The notes under the pieces were generated by a model. The model was not told the origin of the DNA. It ran no database searches and worked only from the letters and a program-made list of their open reading frames with translations. Made by a program: the position numbers and the translations under genes. DNA of 20,530 nt, from NCBI GenBank assembly GCA_002811675.1, contig PDIM01000074.1, positions 16,160 through 36,689 on the forward strand. Direction: 5' to 3'. The stretch's first letter is position 1. Every line of letters starts with the position of its first letter. Positions 9,199 through 16,914 of the stretch are shown here, piece after piece. This stretch comes from Ichthyosporea sp. XGB-2017a (taxonomy: Eukaryota; Opisthokonta; Ichthyosporea).

Positions 9199-12100
9199 AT
9201 GGAAGAGCGTAACTTTGCCTGTGTGGGAGCAGGTGAGGAGGGAAGTAGAATGGTCCTTTGGGGAAGGGGGTGTTTGAAAGGTCGGGGAAGAAGGCGCAAG
9301 GGAGGAAAGATGTGGCGTGGAGCGTGTGTGTGTGTTATTTTGGTGGCGGTGGTGCTGTGTAGCAGCAGCAGCGTGGGGTTGCAGGGAGTAGAGGCTGTGG
9401 ATGTGCATGTGGGGTCTGTGCTGCCTCACTTCCTCTTTGAGGTACTGGTCGGGCTATACACGGGGTTGGAGGACTACGGCGGCAATTTGGGGGGAGGAGT
9501 GGTACTCAAGTACAGTCCAAATACCACTTATAATCTCAATGACGGAGCTGTACCGATTGTGGGGCTTAAACACGCATCTGCGTTGTTGAATCTCGGTGTG
9601 GTGACGATATTTGGGGCTATACACAGCTCGGTGAGTTCGCAGATTGCTCCCTTTGCGGCTGTCCACGGACTCCCACTTTACAGTCCCTTGAGTACGTCTC
9701 CTGCTCTGAGTGAGAAGAAGAATTACCCTACGTTTGTGAGGGCCATTGCCAATGATAATGCGGACACGTTTGGACTTGCGAGTCTTATCTATTACCATGG
9801 ATGGAGGTCGCTTGATGTCATTACCACAGATGATACATCAGCCGAAGGCATCACTAATATTCTTAAGCAAGCCTTACTTCCTTTGAATATCTCCGTTGCC
9901 TCTACCTATTCCTTGCCATTTGGGATTGACCGCTTAGAGAAGAGAGGCGATGTGAGAACGTTGTTAAATCTTATCAAGCCGACTGCACGGGTGATTGTGT
10001 TGAGTGCCATAACGGAAGATGCGAGGGCAGTATTGGAGGAGGCAATCAAGTTAGGGATGAACAGCAAGCGTTACATGTGGGTGGCGACTAATGGATGGGC
10101 AAAAATCTCAATGATGAAAGGGTGGACTTACGCTAAAGATATGGTGGGGGCTATAGGTGTATCCAATGAATATGACACAACAACAGACAGCTTCCAGAGG
10201 TATTTGGCCTCTTACAGACGGGTGGCAAGAGTGATATATAATACCGACAATCCCCCCGAGAATCTTCCGTCCATCTCTGTGAAGGGATATGATTTGGCAC
10301 ATCACTTTTGTGCGGCACTAAATGCCACTACTGACAGGCTCCAGGCACTTGGTATTCCTATAGAATGCCTGAGTCCCCAACGGTATCTCAGTGATTCATC
10401 ATGCCTCCTTTCTACCTCTGAACGAGACTCAATATATCAAGATAGCGTGACAAAGATGTACAACGGGGTAAAAGAAACAATGGAATTTGTGAAAGCTCAA
10501 GACGGCACATATGGACCGATGGCTACGTATCCTTCTGTGGTGCTGCTGCATGAACTTTATAAAACAGAAATAGACGGCGTGACTAGTAAATTTAAGTTAG
10601 ACAGCAACGGCGACGGGACGCTTGTCTTTAACTATACCAATCTGCGCCCCGTTGAGCTTTCGGATGGCTCTTTTGAATACAAGTGGGTTTCAAATGGATA
10701 TGCAGATCTATCACAAGAAAGTAATGTTACCTTAACAAGCAAAACGTGGTTTCCGGGAAGCACCTTCACTGAACCTAACTTTGAAGTCCCGGGGCTTACT
10801 GCCATAGAGGAGGTATCGTCTTCAGAAGAATCAAGCAATACTTTGTATATTGTTTTGGGGGTCTCTGGTGGGGTTTTCATTATCGGAGTTGCATGTGCCA
10901 TCTGGCGCTTTTATGTGTGGAAAAACAAGTTGGCGTTTGAAAAGAGGCCATTCCTTATCGACAAATGGGATATCAAAATGGGACCTGGCTCCTTGGGGGG
11001 AACTTCTGCGTTGTCTGATATAAGTGAAAGTAGGAAAGGCAGTGTATATTCGTGTGATTCCGGCAAGTCAATGGGTGATTTGATTGTTGAAAAAGGTCCT
11101 TATCTTGCCAAGGGGAAACTGGGATACTGGCAAGGGAAAACGGTATCGACAAAAGCCCTCCGTGTTGATAACTTTGATGTTCATGACAATACAGTTTGCA
11201 AGGAATTGTACAACCTCTATCAAGTCCGACATGCCAACATTGTAAACTTTTATGGACTCGTTGTAAGCCCACCAGTGGTGTTTAAAATTACGGAGTATTG
11301 TGCAAAAGGCCCCCTTGAAGGTATAATCTTCGAAGACTCCTTGCACTTAGATTCTCTAATGGTATATTCTATAATCACCGATATTCTTAAGGGCCTAAAA
11401 TACATTCATTCCTCTGATTTTATTTGCCACGGTAGGCTTAGTCCCAAAACGTGCTTGATTGATAACAAATGGACTTGTAAGCTGCAGTCTTTTGGGCTGG
11501 ATCATGTGATATCAAGCGTGTGCTATGAAAATACAGATACCCCTGTAGCCCGACAACTGCTTTGGACCGCCCCGGAGCTAATGAATAGTCAAAGGGAATT
11601 TTACGAAGATGCGCGAAAAATAATTTCGGAAAGAAGACTGAGCACGATGACAAGAAAAGGGTCAAAGCGCAGAACAACAATAGGTGCAGCCTTCTCGATG
11701 TCATTGGGCTCTATTTTAAGAAAGGTATCGGTTTCTACGAGTCACACTCAAGAAGACAATGTCCTCGATAAATCGCAAAGCGGTGATATTTGGGCCATTG
11801 GGGTGATATTACTTCAAATTCTAACCCGTGATACACCTTTCGGATTCCTCGAGAAAGAAGCAGATGAAATTGTTGCTGCGGTTGAAAGAAATGATCCTTG
11901 CCTCTTTGAGCAGGAAATTCAAGTGGATGAACAGAAAGATGCATTGAAGCAGAATGCGCTTGAATGCTTGCAAAATGATGAGCAAAAACGTGTGTCAGTT
12001 TCTGCTTTGTTAAAGACTATTGAAAAAAGCAATCCGCATAAAGGTAGCTCTATAGCAGATAATATGGCAGCAATACTGCAGCATTATGCTGATAACCTAG

Positions 12101-12873
12101 AGGAAATTGTTCACGAAAGAACTGCGCAGTTGCAAGAAAAGTCGGATGCTCTACAAGCGCAAACGAATCGTGTGGAAGCACTTCTATATGAGATGCTCCC
12201 GAAAAGTATTGCTGCAAAGCTGTTGGCTGGGACGTCTATCGAGCCTGAACATTTTAAATGTATCTCGGTGTTCTTTTCCGATATTGTTGGCTTTACCAGC
12301 ATATGCAGCGTATCAAAGCCGCTTCAGGTAATTAGCTTCCTAAATGAACTATACACTAAATTCGACACTACCCTGTCAGTCTTTGATGTCTATAAAGTCG
12401 AGACAATCGGTGATGCCTACTTTGTTGTATCAGGTGTTCCTGAAAGAAATGGAAACGGCCATGCCAAGGAAATTTGCATGATGGCCCTCAACCTCCTTGC
12501 GGATATGCAGGGCTTCACGTTACAGCATCTGGAAAACCTCCAACTTCAACTGAGGATTGGCATCCACTCAGGACCTTGTGTCGCAGGGGTGGTAGGTGTG
12601 ACAATGCCTCACTACACTGTGTATGGGGACACAATCAACACTGCGTCGCGCATGGAAAGTGGAGGCCTCGCCTTGCGTATTCATCTCTCCTCTGACACAG
12701 CGGACATTCTTCAAAAGTACTTTCCCTCATTTGAGCTCGAGGAGCGAGGCACCATAAAAGTAAAAGGCAAAGGAGACATGACTACATACTGGTTGATGGG
12801 AGAATCCTCTTTTAGGAGATCCCTTCCCTGCCACACTCTGGCTGCTTCGGCGTCACAGCATTCCTTCAAGTGA
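9199..12873 (+). CDS. Receptor-type guanylyl cyclase, single pass, 1224 aa
   Basis: Predicted membrane receptor that makes cGMP in response to an extracellular ligand. Order of parts: signal peptide; a periplasmic-binding-protein (ANF-receptor type) fold at about 70-480; one TM at about 548-571; a Ser-rich juxtamembrane segment (595-628); a kinase-homology domain (about 635-945); a dimerising coiled coil (about 957-1000); and a class III cyclase domain (about 1015-1205). The kinase domain has HGR (744-746) instead of HRD and SFG (764-766) instead of DFG, so it is a pseudokinase, as in animal receptor cyclases. The cyclase has metal-binding Asp1028 (FSDIVGFT) and Asp1072 (KVETIGDAY), and Asn1147 and Arg1151 (NTASR). 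The purine-selecting pair is Glu1068, as in guanylyl cyclases, and Thr1140, where they usually have Cys. The ATG at 38 (nt 9310) would give a more standard signal peptide than the first ATG, so the true start is uncertain. No intron is seen. Confidence 0.92.
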   Translation: MEERNFACVGAGEEGSRMVLWGRGCLKGRGRRRKGGKMWRGACVCVILVAVVLCSSSSVGLQGVEAVDVHVGSVLPHFLFEVLVGLYTGLEDYGGNLGGGVVLKYSPNTTYNLNDGAVPIVGLKHASALLNLGVVTIFGAIHSSVSSQIAPFAAVHGLPLYSPLSTSPALSEKKNYPTFVRAIANDNADTFGLASLIYYHGWRSLDVITTDDTSAEGITNILKQALLPLNISVASTYSLPFGIDRLEKRGDVRTLLNLIKPTARVIVLSAITEDARAVLEEAIKLGMNSKRYMWVATNGWAKISMMKGWTYAKDMVGAIGVSNEYDTTTDSFQRYLASYRRVARVIYNTDNPPENLPSISVKGYDLAHHFCAALNATTDRLQALGIPIECLSPQRYLSDSSCLLSTSERDSIYQDSVTKMYNGVKETMEFVKAQDGTYGPMATYPSVVLLHELYKTEIDGVTSKFKLDSNGDGTLVFNYTNLRPVELSDGSFEYKWVSNGYADLSQESNVTLTSKTWFPGSTFTEPNFEVPGLTAIEEVSSSEESSNTLYIVLGVSGGVFIIGVACAIWRFYVWKNKLAFEKRPFLIDKWDIKMGPGSLGGTSALSDISESRKGSVYSCDSGKSMGDLIVEKGPYLAKGKLGYWQGKTVSTKALRVDNFDVHDNTVCKELYNLYQVRHANIVNFYGLVVSPPVVFKITEYCAKGPLEGIIFEDSLHLDSLMVYSIITDILKGLKYIHSSDFICHGRLSPKTCLIDNKWTCKLQSFGLDHVISSVCYENTDTPVARQLLWTAPELMNSQREFYEDARKIISERRLSTMTRKGSKRRTTIGAAFSMSLGSILRKVSVSTSHTQEDNVLDKSQSGDIWAIGVILLQILTRDTPFGFLEKEADEIVAAVERNDPCLFEQEIQVDEQKDALKQNALECLQNDEQKRVSVSALLKTIEKSNPHKGSSIADNMAAILQHYADNLEEIVHERTAQLQEKSDALQAQTNRVEALLYEMLPKSIAAKLLAGTSIEPEHFKCISVFFSDIVGFTSICSVSKPLQVISFLNELYTKFDTTLSVFDVYKVETIGDAYFVVSGVPERNGNGHAKEICMMALNLLADMQGFTLQHLENLQLQLRIGIHSGPCVAGVVGVTMPHYTVYGDTINTASRMESGGLALRIHLSSDTADILQKYFPSFELEERGTIKVKGKGDMTTYWLMGESSFRRSLPCHTLAASASQHSFK

Positions 12874-12906
12874 AAGGGTTTCAAACACTTTAATTAGCAT
12901 CGCGGT

Positions 12907-12912
12907 AATAAA
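12907..12912 (+). terminator. AATAAA poly(A) signal of the receptor cyclase gene
   Basis: AATAAA begins 34 bases after the TGA stop, a normal position for a compact 3' UTR. Confidence 0.6.
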
Positions 12913-13169
12913 CCTGAAAGTGCTCTCTTTTGTTTACAGCTACCATGTCTGACTCTGGCATGCTGTTACGGATTCCTGGGTCACCTGGGTGGTATTGTCT
13001 GCCATGTCCTTTTAGCATCTTTTATTATACAGTCCCCGGCAGTGGACACATACTCCATATAGACGAGGCTACACCAACAGAGCCCCTGATGTGTAACTAC
13101 CACTAGATGGCCACTCTGCAGCCCTTTGTCTATTGACTATTCATGTGATGGTTATTTATTTCAGTTTGT
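12913..13169. other. Intergenic stretch, no gene seen
   Basis: Only short, unconvincing reading frames occur here. A pyrimidine tract ending in TTTACAG near 12940 looks like a 3' splice site, but it lies past the poly(A) signal and I could not attach it to an exon. Confidence 0.4.
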
Positions 13170-13846
13170 CTAAAGAAAATGAGCATTGCTACTTCCTGTT
13201 TCAGTCGCGCTGTGTGTGTACGAGGTGGGGGGCGCATCCTTTCTTGTGGTCGAAGAATTCTTCATGGTCCCCTCTTTCACATTACCGTCGTGGCTGTACC
13301 GCTCTTCCCATAAGAAGAATGTATTGTTCAAACGCGAGAATTCGTATAGAGAATCGATTGACGCTGTACCACCACTAACCTGCTTAGTGCACCCTTCATA
13401 GGTTGTCTTCTCTATCGCTTCAGCTATGTTGTCATCGTTAAACATGGACGCCACATAGTTGAATGCTTGAAGGTAGTCTAGGTTAAAGTTACCCTGGCGG
13501 CAAACATCCACCCAGTTTCGAATAGGCGTTCGCCCCTGAAGCATCTCCACGTTCCACTTTTCTAGCTCCTCATCAAAGCACTTTTGAACACTATCTTCAC
13601 CTTTCCAATGAACAGAAAATTTATGTCTCCTCCAGTGACTGTTTCGTTGACCACCCAGAAGAGGGGTTGGAAGCGATTGCCATCCAGCTCATGGTGGTAA
13701 GGCTGATTGATAGCTAATCTTATCTTCCGCTTCTCTTCCATTGTAAGGTGACTTAAGCGTTTAAATTGATCAGCATTGTTAGACAAATGCCGAAGTATAA
13801 AGCTTTTGGCCTCCTCGTTGATATGTACCCCTTTTGAGAATGAGTG
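13170..13846 (-). pseudogene. Broken minus-strand coding remnant, unrecognised
   Basis: Reading leftward from 13846, an open frame without its own ATG start gives protein-like sequence: EEAKSFILRHLSNNADQFKR, then MEEKRKIRLAINQPYHH, then FWVVNETVTGGDINF. It ends at a stop at 13562. Near 13600 a neighbouring frame takes over with GEDSVQKCFDEELEKWN and RTPIRNWVDVCRQGNFNLDY and continues to a stop at 13170. The two halves read as one protein of about 220 residues if a single frameshift near 13600 is allowed. A very short intron or a sequencing error there is also possible. There is no signal peptide or domain I recognise. The compact acidic/aromatic composition is unlike random translation, but the evidence for a gene is only moderate. 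Confidence 0.35.
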
Positions 13847-14010
13847 CTAAATGGTTGCCCCGATGCTGCTCTCTGAACAATTTCACACTAAAGGTTGCGC
13901 AGGGTGCACAAGCTGCCCCCTTTGGCGGAGCCGCGGAGTACATTGAGCTTGCGAGGGTTCATAACTCTTATAATGACTTTTAGGGAGTCCTCTGATTGGC
14001 TCCCGGAATA

Positions 14011-14118
14011 CATAACCCTAAAGAAGAAAATTGCGAGCGAGCCGCAAAAATTTGAGACAGCGTCAACGTTGTTGCCAGGGTAATTAAAGTATCCGTTGCT
14101 AAGTAAATTAGGGTTATG
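14011..14118. repeat. 11-bp inverted repeat 108 bases end to end
   Basis: CATAACCCTAA (14011-14021) and its exact reverse complement TTAGGGTTATG (14108-14118) flank 86 bases of unique sequence. The size and layout would suit a small non-autonomous element, but I found no convincing target-site duplication outside the arms. The arms contain one telomere-like TTAGGG unit each. It lies in the upstream region of the three-exon gene. Confidence 0.4.
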
Positions 14119-14267
14119 CAATTTCGTGCTTTTCCAAAATACAAGATATTTTTTGATGGCAGAATTTCTGAAATATTTTCTTTTTAGTTCCTAATTTATC
14201 TTTTTAGATTTATAGGAAGACAAGAATTTGTTTTGATTTGGTTTACCCATTCATTCTTCACCAAAAG

Positions 14268-14274
14268 TATAAAA
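14268..14274 (+). promoter_or_regulatory. TATA box candidate of the three-exon gene
   Basis: TATAAAA lies 28-34 bases before the ATG at 14302. If it sets transcription about 30 bases downstream, the 5' leader would be only a few bases long. An inverted CCAAT (13990-13999) lies further upstream. Confidence 0.35.
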
Positions 14275-14301
14275 CAGAAAAGCGAACAATCAAGTCAAGC
14301 T

Positions 14302-15861
14302 ATGGCCCACAACAAGCTAGTGACTGTGGCTCTGGGTATTCTTACCTGGGGCTTCGTATTATTGAGGTGTGCTGCGCCTTCTGTGGCCAGTGAATGCACG
14401 CTTGGTTGCAGGTAAGGGGAGAGAAAAGAAAGTGAAAGGAAAAGTCACTGGAATGCAGAAACAGAGAATGCCCTCTTGTTTGCCTTTTTGCCTCTTGGTT
14501 TAAGACAAATTTGAACTTCCCAACTTACCCTTTTGTTTTTTTTTTCTGCTCTGCTTTGTTGAAAGTAATGATGGCTATCACTTTGGATCTGCCTGTCCAG
14601 AGCCTGAAGATTTGGAGGATGCAACAATCACGATAGCCAGTGTGCGAAATGGAGATTACAAGCCTGTACTGACTGTAGCGGACAATAATGAGCTGATGTA
14701 TCACTTGTTTGATTTCGAGGATAAGGAGGTGTCGTCTGAAGTGGTTGGTGAGTTTAACGGGGATACAATCAAAGTCAAAGTAATCTATGACTTTGTTAAG
14801 AGCCTTGACAAGCAATATCAGAACCACGAGGACCCAGATGAGCATCCGCAGCCGACAGTACACTACTATGCAGCTCTATGGCGGCCTGAGCCCGATAGTG
14901 CCCAGCCAGTTGCCCAAGAGGACGAGCTGTACATTATGAACAAAGGAGGGTTTCTTGATGGCCATTGGGTAGGTGGTAGTAACAGTAGATGCAAGGGATT
15001 TTAGCTTTTAGAAGATTTCCTTGTTTTGTTTTTTTGTTTTTGAGGGGAGTGAGAGTGGAAATGCTAAATAGTTTCGTTCTTTTCTTCATCAAATTGATCT
15101 AGGGCTACTGTGCGGATATTAAGGAGGACTATCCCGACCGAAGATCAGGCACAGCAGAAGAGTCCTTTGACAATGTAAATCCCTATAAGCGAGAAATAAT
15201 GAATGGTTTTATTGAAGGAAAAGTTGAATCATGCACAAGTGAAGTTATCATTAAGAGGGATTATGAAGCAGGCCTTGACCAAACAATTGCAATCGAAAGC
15301 ATCTGGAGTGACCAATGGAATAATCCAGTTATGGTTTGTCCAGAACCACCAGAAGATAGCGATCTTTTTGCGCCCGAAGGCAATTTAACTGTCACTGTTC
15401 CTTCAAGCCTACATCAAAACTCGGATGATCACGTGTCGCACGTGACTGTAAATCGTCACTCATGCTCCTGTGAGAATCCCCATGGAGATGATATGCCTCC
15501 AAACGCTTATAAATATGAACGAGAATCACACGGCTATTGCTGTCTGAGGTGGAAGCTTGCAGACTTTTTCAATAACCATGGCTACAATCTGGCGGAGAAG
15601 AAATGGGAAGAAGACCAGAGCTCATACAACCACGGTATCAATCCTAAAGCCGAACTTAGTGGCACCAGTGTCAAGGCTCCATTCACTAAGAGGCGGCTTT
15701 TGAACTTGTTGCGAAGACCCCGGGGATGGGAGATTCGGCGGTTCGAAAACGGCCATTATAAGCCTAAGCCTCATGGTGGTGACGGAAATGTAGTATTAGT
15801 AGTGGTGGGTATAGCAGCTCTTACTGCCGTCGGTTTGTATATCGCACATTTCTTCAAATAG
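14302..15861 (+). CDS. Three-exon gene for a type I membrane protein, 423 aa, unrecognised
   Basis: Exons are 14302-14411, 14566-14968 and 15103-15861. The first junction splits a Ser codon (residue 37); the second falls between codons, joining ...GHW to GYC.... The joined frame ends in TAG at 15861. The protein has a clear signal peptide (hydrophobic about 6-24, likely cut near Ser30) and one C-terminal TM (about 401-420) with a three-residue tail, so nearly all of it should be lumenal or extracellular. The ectodomain has several Cys pairs (CSC and YCC motifs in exon 3), at least one N-glycosylation sequon (NLT), and a basic Arg-rich segment just before the membrane. I do not recognise the family. 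Start context is good (G at -3, G at +4). The TATA-like box and AATAAA downstream support an independent transcript. It is the only gene here with introns. Confidence 0.8.
14412..14565 (+). other. Intron 1 of the three-exon gene
   Basis: 154 bases beginning GTAAGG after CAG and ending in a T-rich tract then GAAAG. Removing it joins the signal-peptide exon to exon 2 in frame, whereas reading through gives a stop at once after the junction. Confidence 0.8.
14969..15102 (+). other. Intron 2 of the three-exon gene
   Basis: 134 bases beginning GTAGGT and ending TGATCTAG after a T-rich stretch. Read-through would end the protein 11 codons later (stop at 15002-15004); splicing joins exon 2 to a long open exon 3 in phase 0. 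Confidence 0.75.
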
Positions 15862-15987
15862 TGGTGCACATGGGCGATACATTTCTATGCACATAGTCAC
15901 ATGCAAGTGAGATACAACCATCAACCATGCATATGGTTCTATGCTTTGTAAGTCGAAGAGTAGCTGGCTGTGTGTAGGCACAACTGG

Positions 15988-15993
15988 AATAAA
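15988..15993 (+). terminator. AATAAA poly(A) signal of the three-exon gene
   Basis: AATAAA about 127 bases past the TAG stop. It is the first such signal on this strand after the gene. Confidence 0.5.
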
Positions 15994-16021
15994 ATGCGCT
16001 ATTTTCTTTTAGCGTACAATT

Positions 16022-16348
16022 GTGAGCGAAATAATGTGCAGTCTGAGACGGAACGACGCAGCAAAGTTAATACGATGTGTGCAAGGAGCCGTGCAAGAGT
16101 GGATAAAAACAACACATGTAAAAGTTCAGCAGCTGGGCAAACTCATGAACAGAGTATGGTTTATGAATGGAACAAAGTCACCAGATCCCACAGAGGCATT
16201 TACACACTTGCTTGAAGAGCTACTAGAGGCAAAACGGATACCTCCAGACACGCAATGAACGGGATCAGAGGTTGCAGATCCATTGGTACTGCAATCGGTG
16301 CCGATGGCAATAGGACTAACACAGTTAAAACTCTCCACTGCTCAATAA
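16022..16348 (+). pseudogene. Possible decayed coding frame interrupted by one TGA
   Basis: One frame reads protein-like sequence (DAAKLIRCVQGAVQEWIKTT, then VQQLGKLMNRVWFMNGTKSP and HLLEELLEAKRIPPDTQ) to a TGA at 16256-16258. It then stays open through TGSEVADPLVLQSVPMAIGL to a TAA at 16346. The pattern is helix-forming and unlike random translation. It has no clear start and no known domain, and the opposite strand is also partly open. It could be a relic of a transposable element or gene. Confidence 0.3.
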
Positions 16349-16908
16349 ACATCCTTGAGGAGACGTGCTTTTAGTTCCAGCAGCTTCGTCGCAAGAACTT
16401 GCTGGGTTGTTGGGGGCTGTTCCGTTACTCGTTCCATTGCTACTGCTGCAAGCAACATTGGCCGGGTTGATTTGGTGCATGCTGTCGCGCTAGTAATGAC
16501 TGGAAGCAGGACTGGAAGTTGTTGCAATATTTGTTTTGAGTCCTTACTCGTAATAATTGTTCCTTTACAATTCTTTTTTCTGTAACTATTCTACTATGTA
16601 GTATCAAATTTATTCTATTCAATAAAAAGTGTCTACGTATCTTATACAAAGGAGTTAAAAGGAAGGAATCGTATGATTCGTATGATGATTGAGTATATCC
16701 TTCTGAGAAGGGCGAATGACTTATTTCTTGCTCTTGTTTTTGTAAATTCAAAATGTATTGTTATTCGTTAGAAGCTGTCCTTGATGTTCGGAGGAACCGC
16801 TTGATGGTCTATCTTAAGCTAACGCCAATCTTTGGGCAATACTCAAGTGCATTTTTGTGACCATTGTGCTCCAAAGAACATCAAACATAATATTCGAAAT
16901 GCAGACCT
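16349..16908. other. Intergenic stretch between convergent genes, no gene seen
   Basis: Short overlapping open frames occur on both strands around 16340-16585 but none is convincing. AATAAA (16621-16626, plus) and TTTATT (16609-16614, an AATAAA on minus) lie close together. The minus copy could be a distal poly(A) signal for the 1166-aa gene. Confidence 0.4.
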
Positions 16909-16914
16909 TTTATT
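16909..16914 (-). terminator. AATAAA overlapping the stop codon of the 1166-aa gene
   Basis: On the minus strand the stop reads TGAATAAAA, so AATAAA uses the last base of the TGA codon. If used, the 3' UTR would be only about 10-30 bases long. A second AATAAA on the same strand at 16609-16614 offers a longer alternative. Confidence 0.45.

Noticed and set aside
11101-12030. Active protein kinase within the receptor cyclase
   Set aside because: HRD and DFG are replaced by HGR and SFG, so the catalytic Asp residues are missing; this is a kinase-homology domain.
9199-12873. Adenylyl cyclase instead of guanylyl cyclase
   Set aside because: The Glu at 1068 and the whole receptor architecture favour GTP; the position that is Asp in adenylyl cyclases is Thr. 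Not fully excluded, so kept as a finding.
4902-12873. Functional link in which the ABC transporter exports cGMP made by the cyclase
   Set aside because: Known cyclic-nucleotide exporters are mainly of the ABCC subfamily; this one is ABCB, and simple adjacency in a eukaryote is weak evidence.
16126-16527. Minus-strand frames opposite the 16022-16348 remnant as a gene
   Set aside because: Ser-rich or patternless translations, broken by stops, with no start context or domain; the plus-strand reading looks more protein-like.
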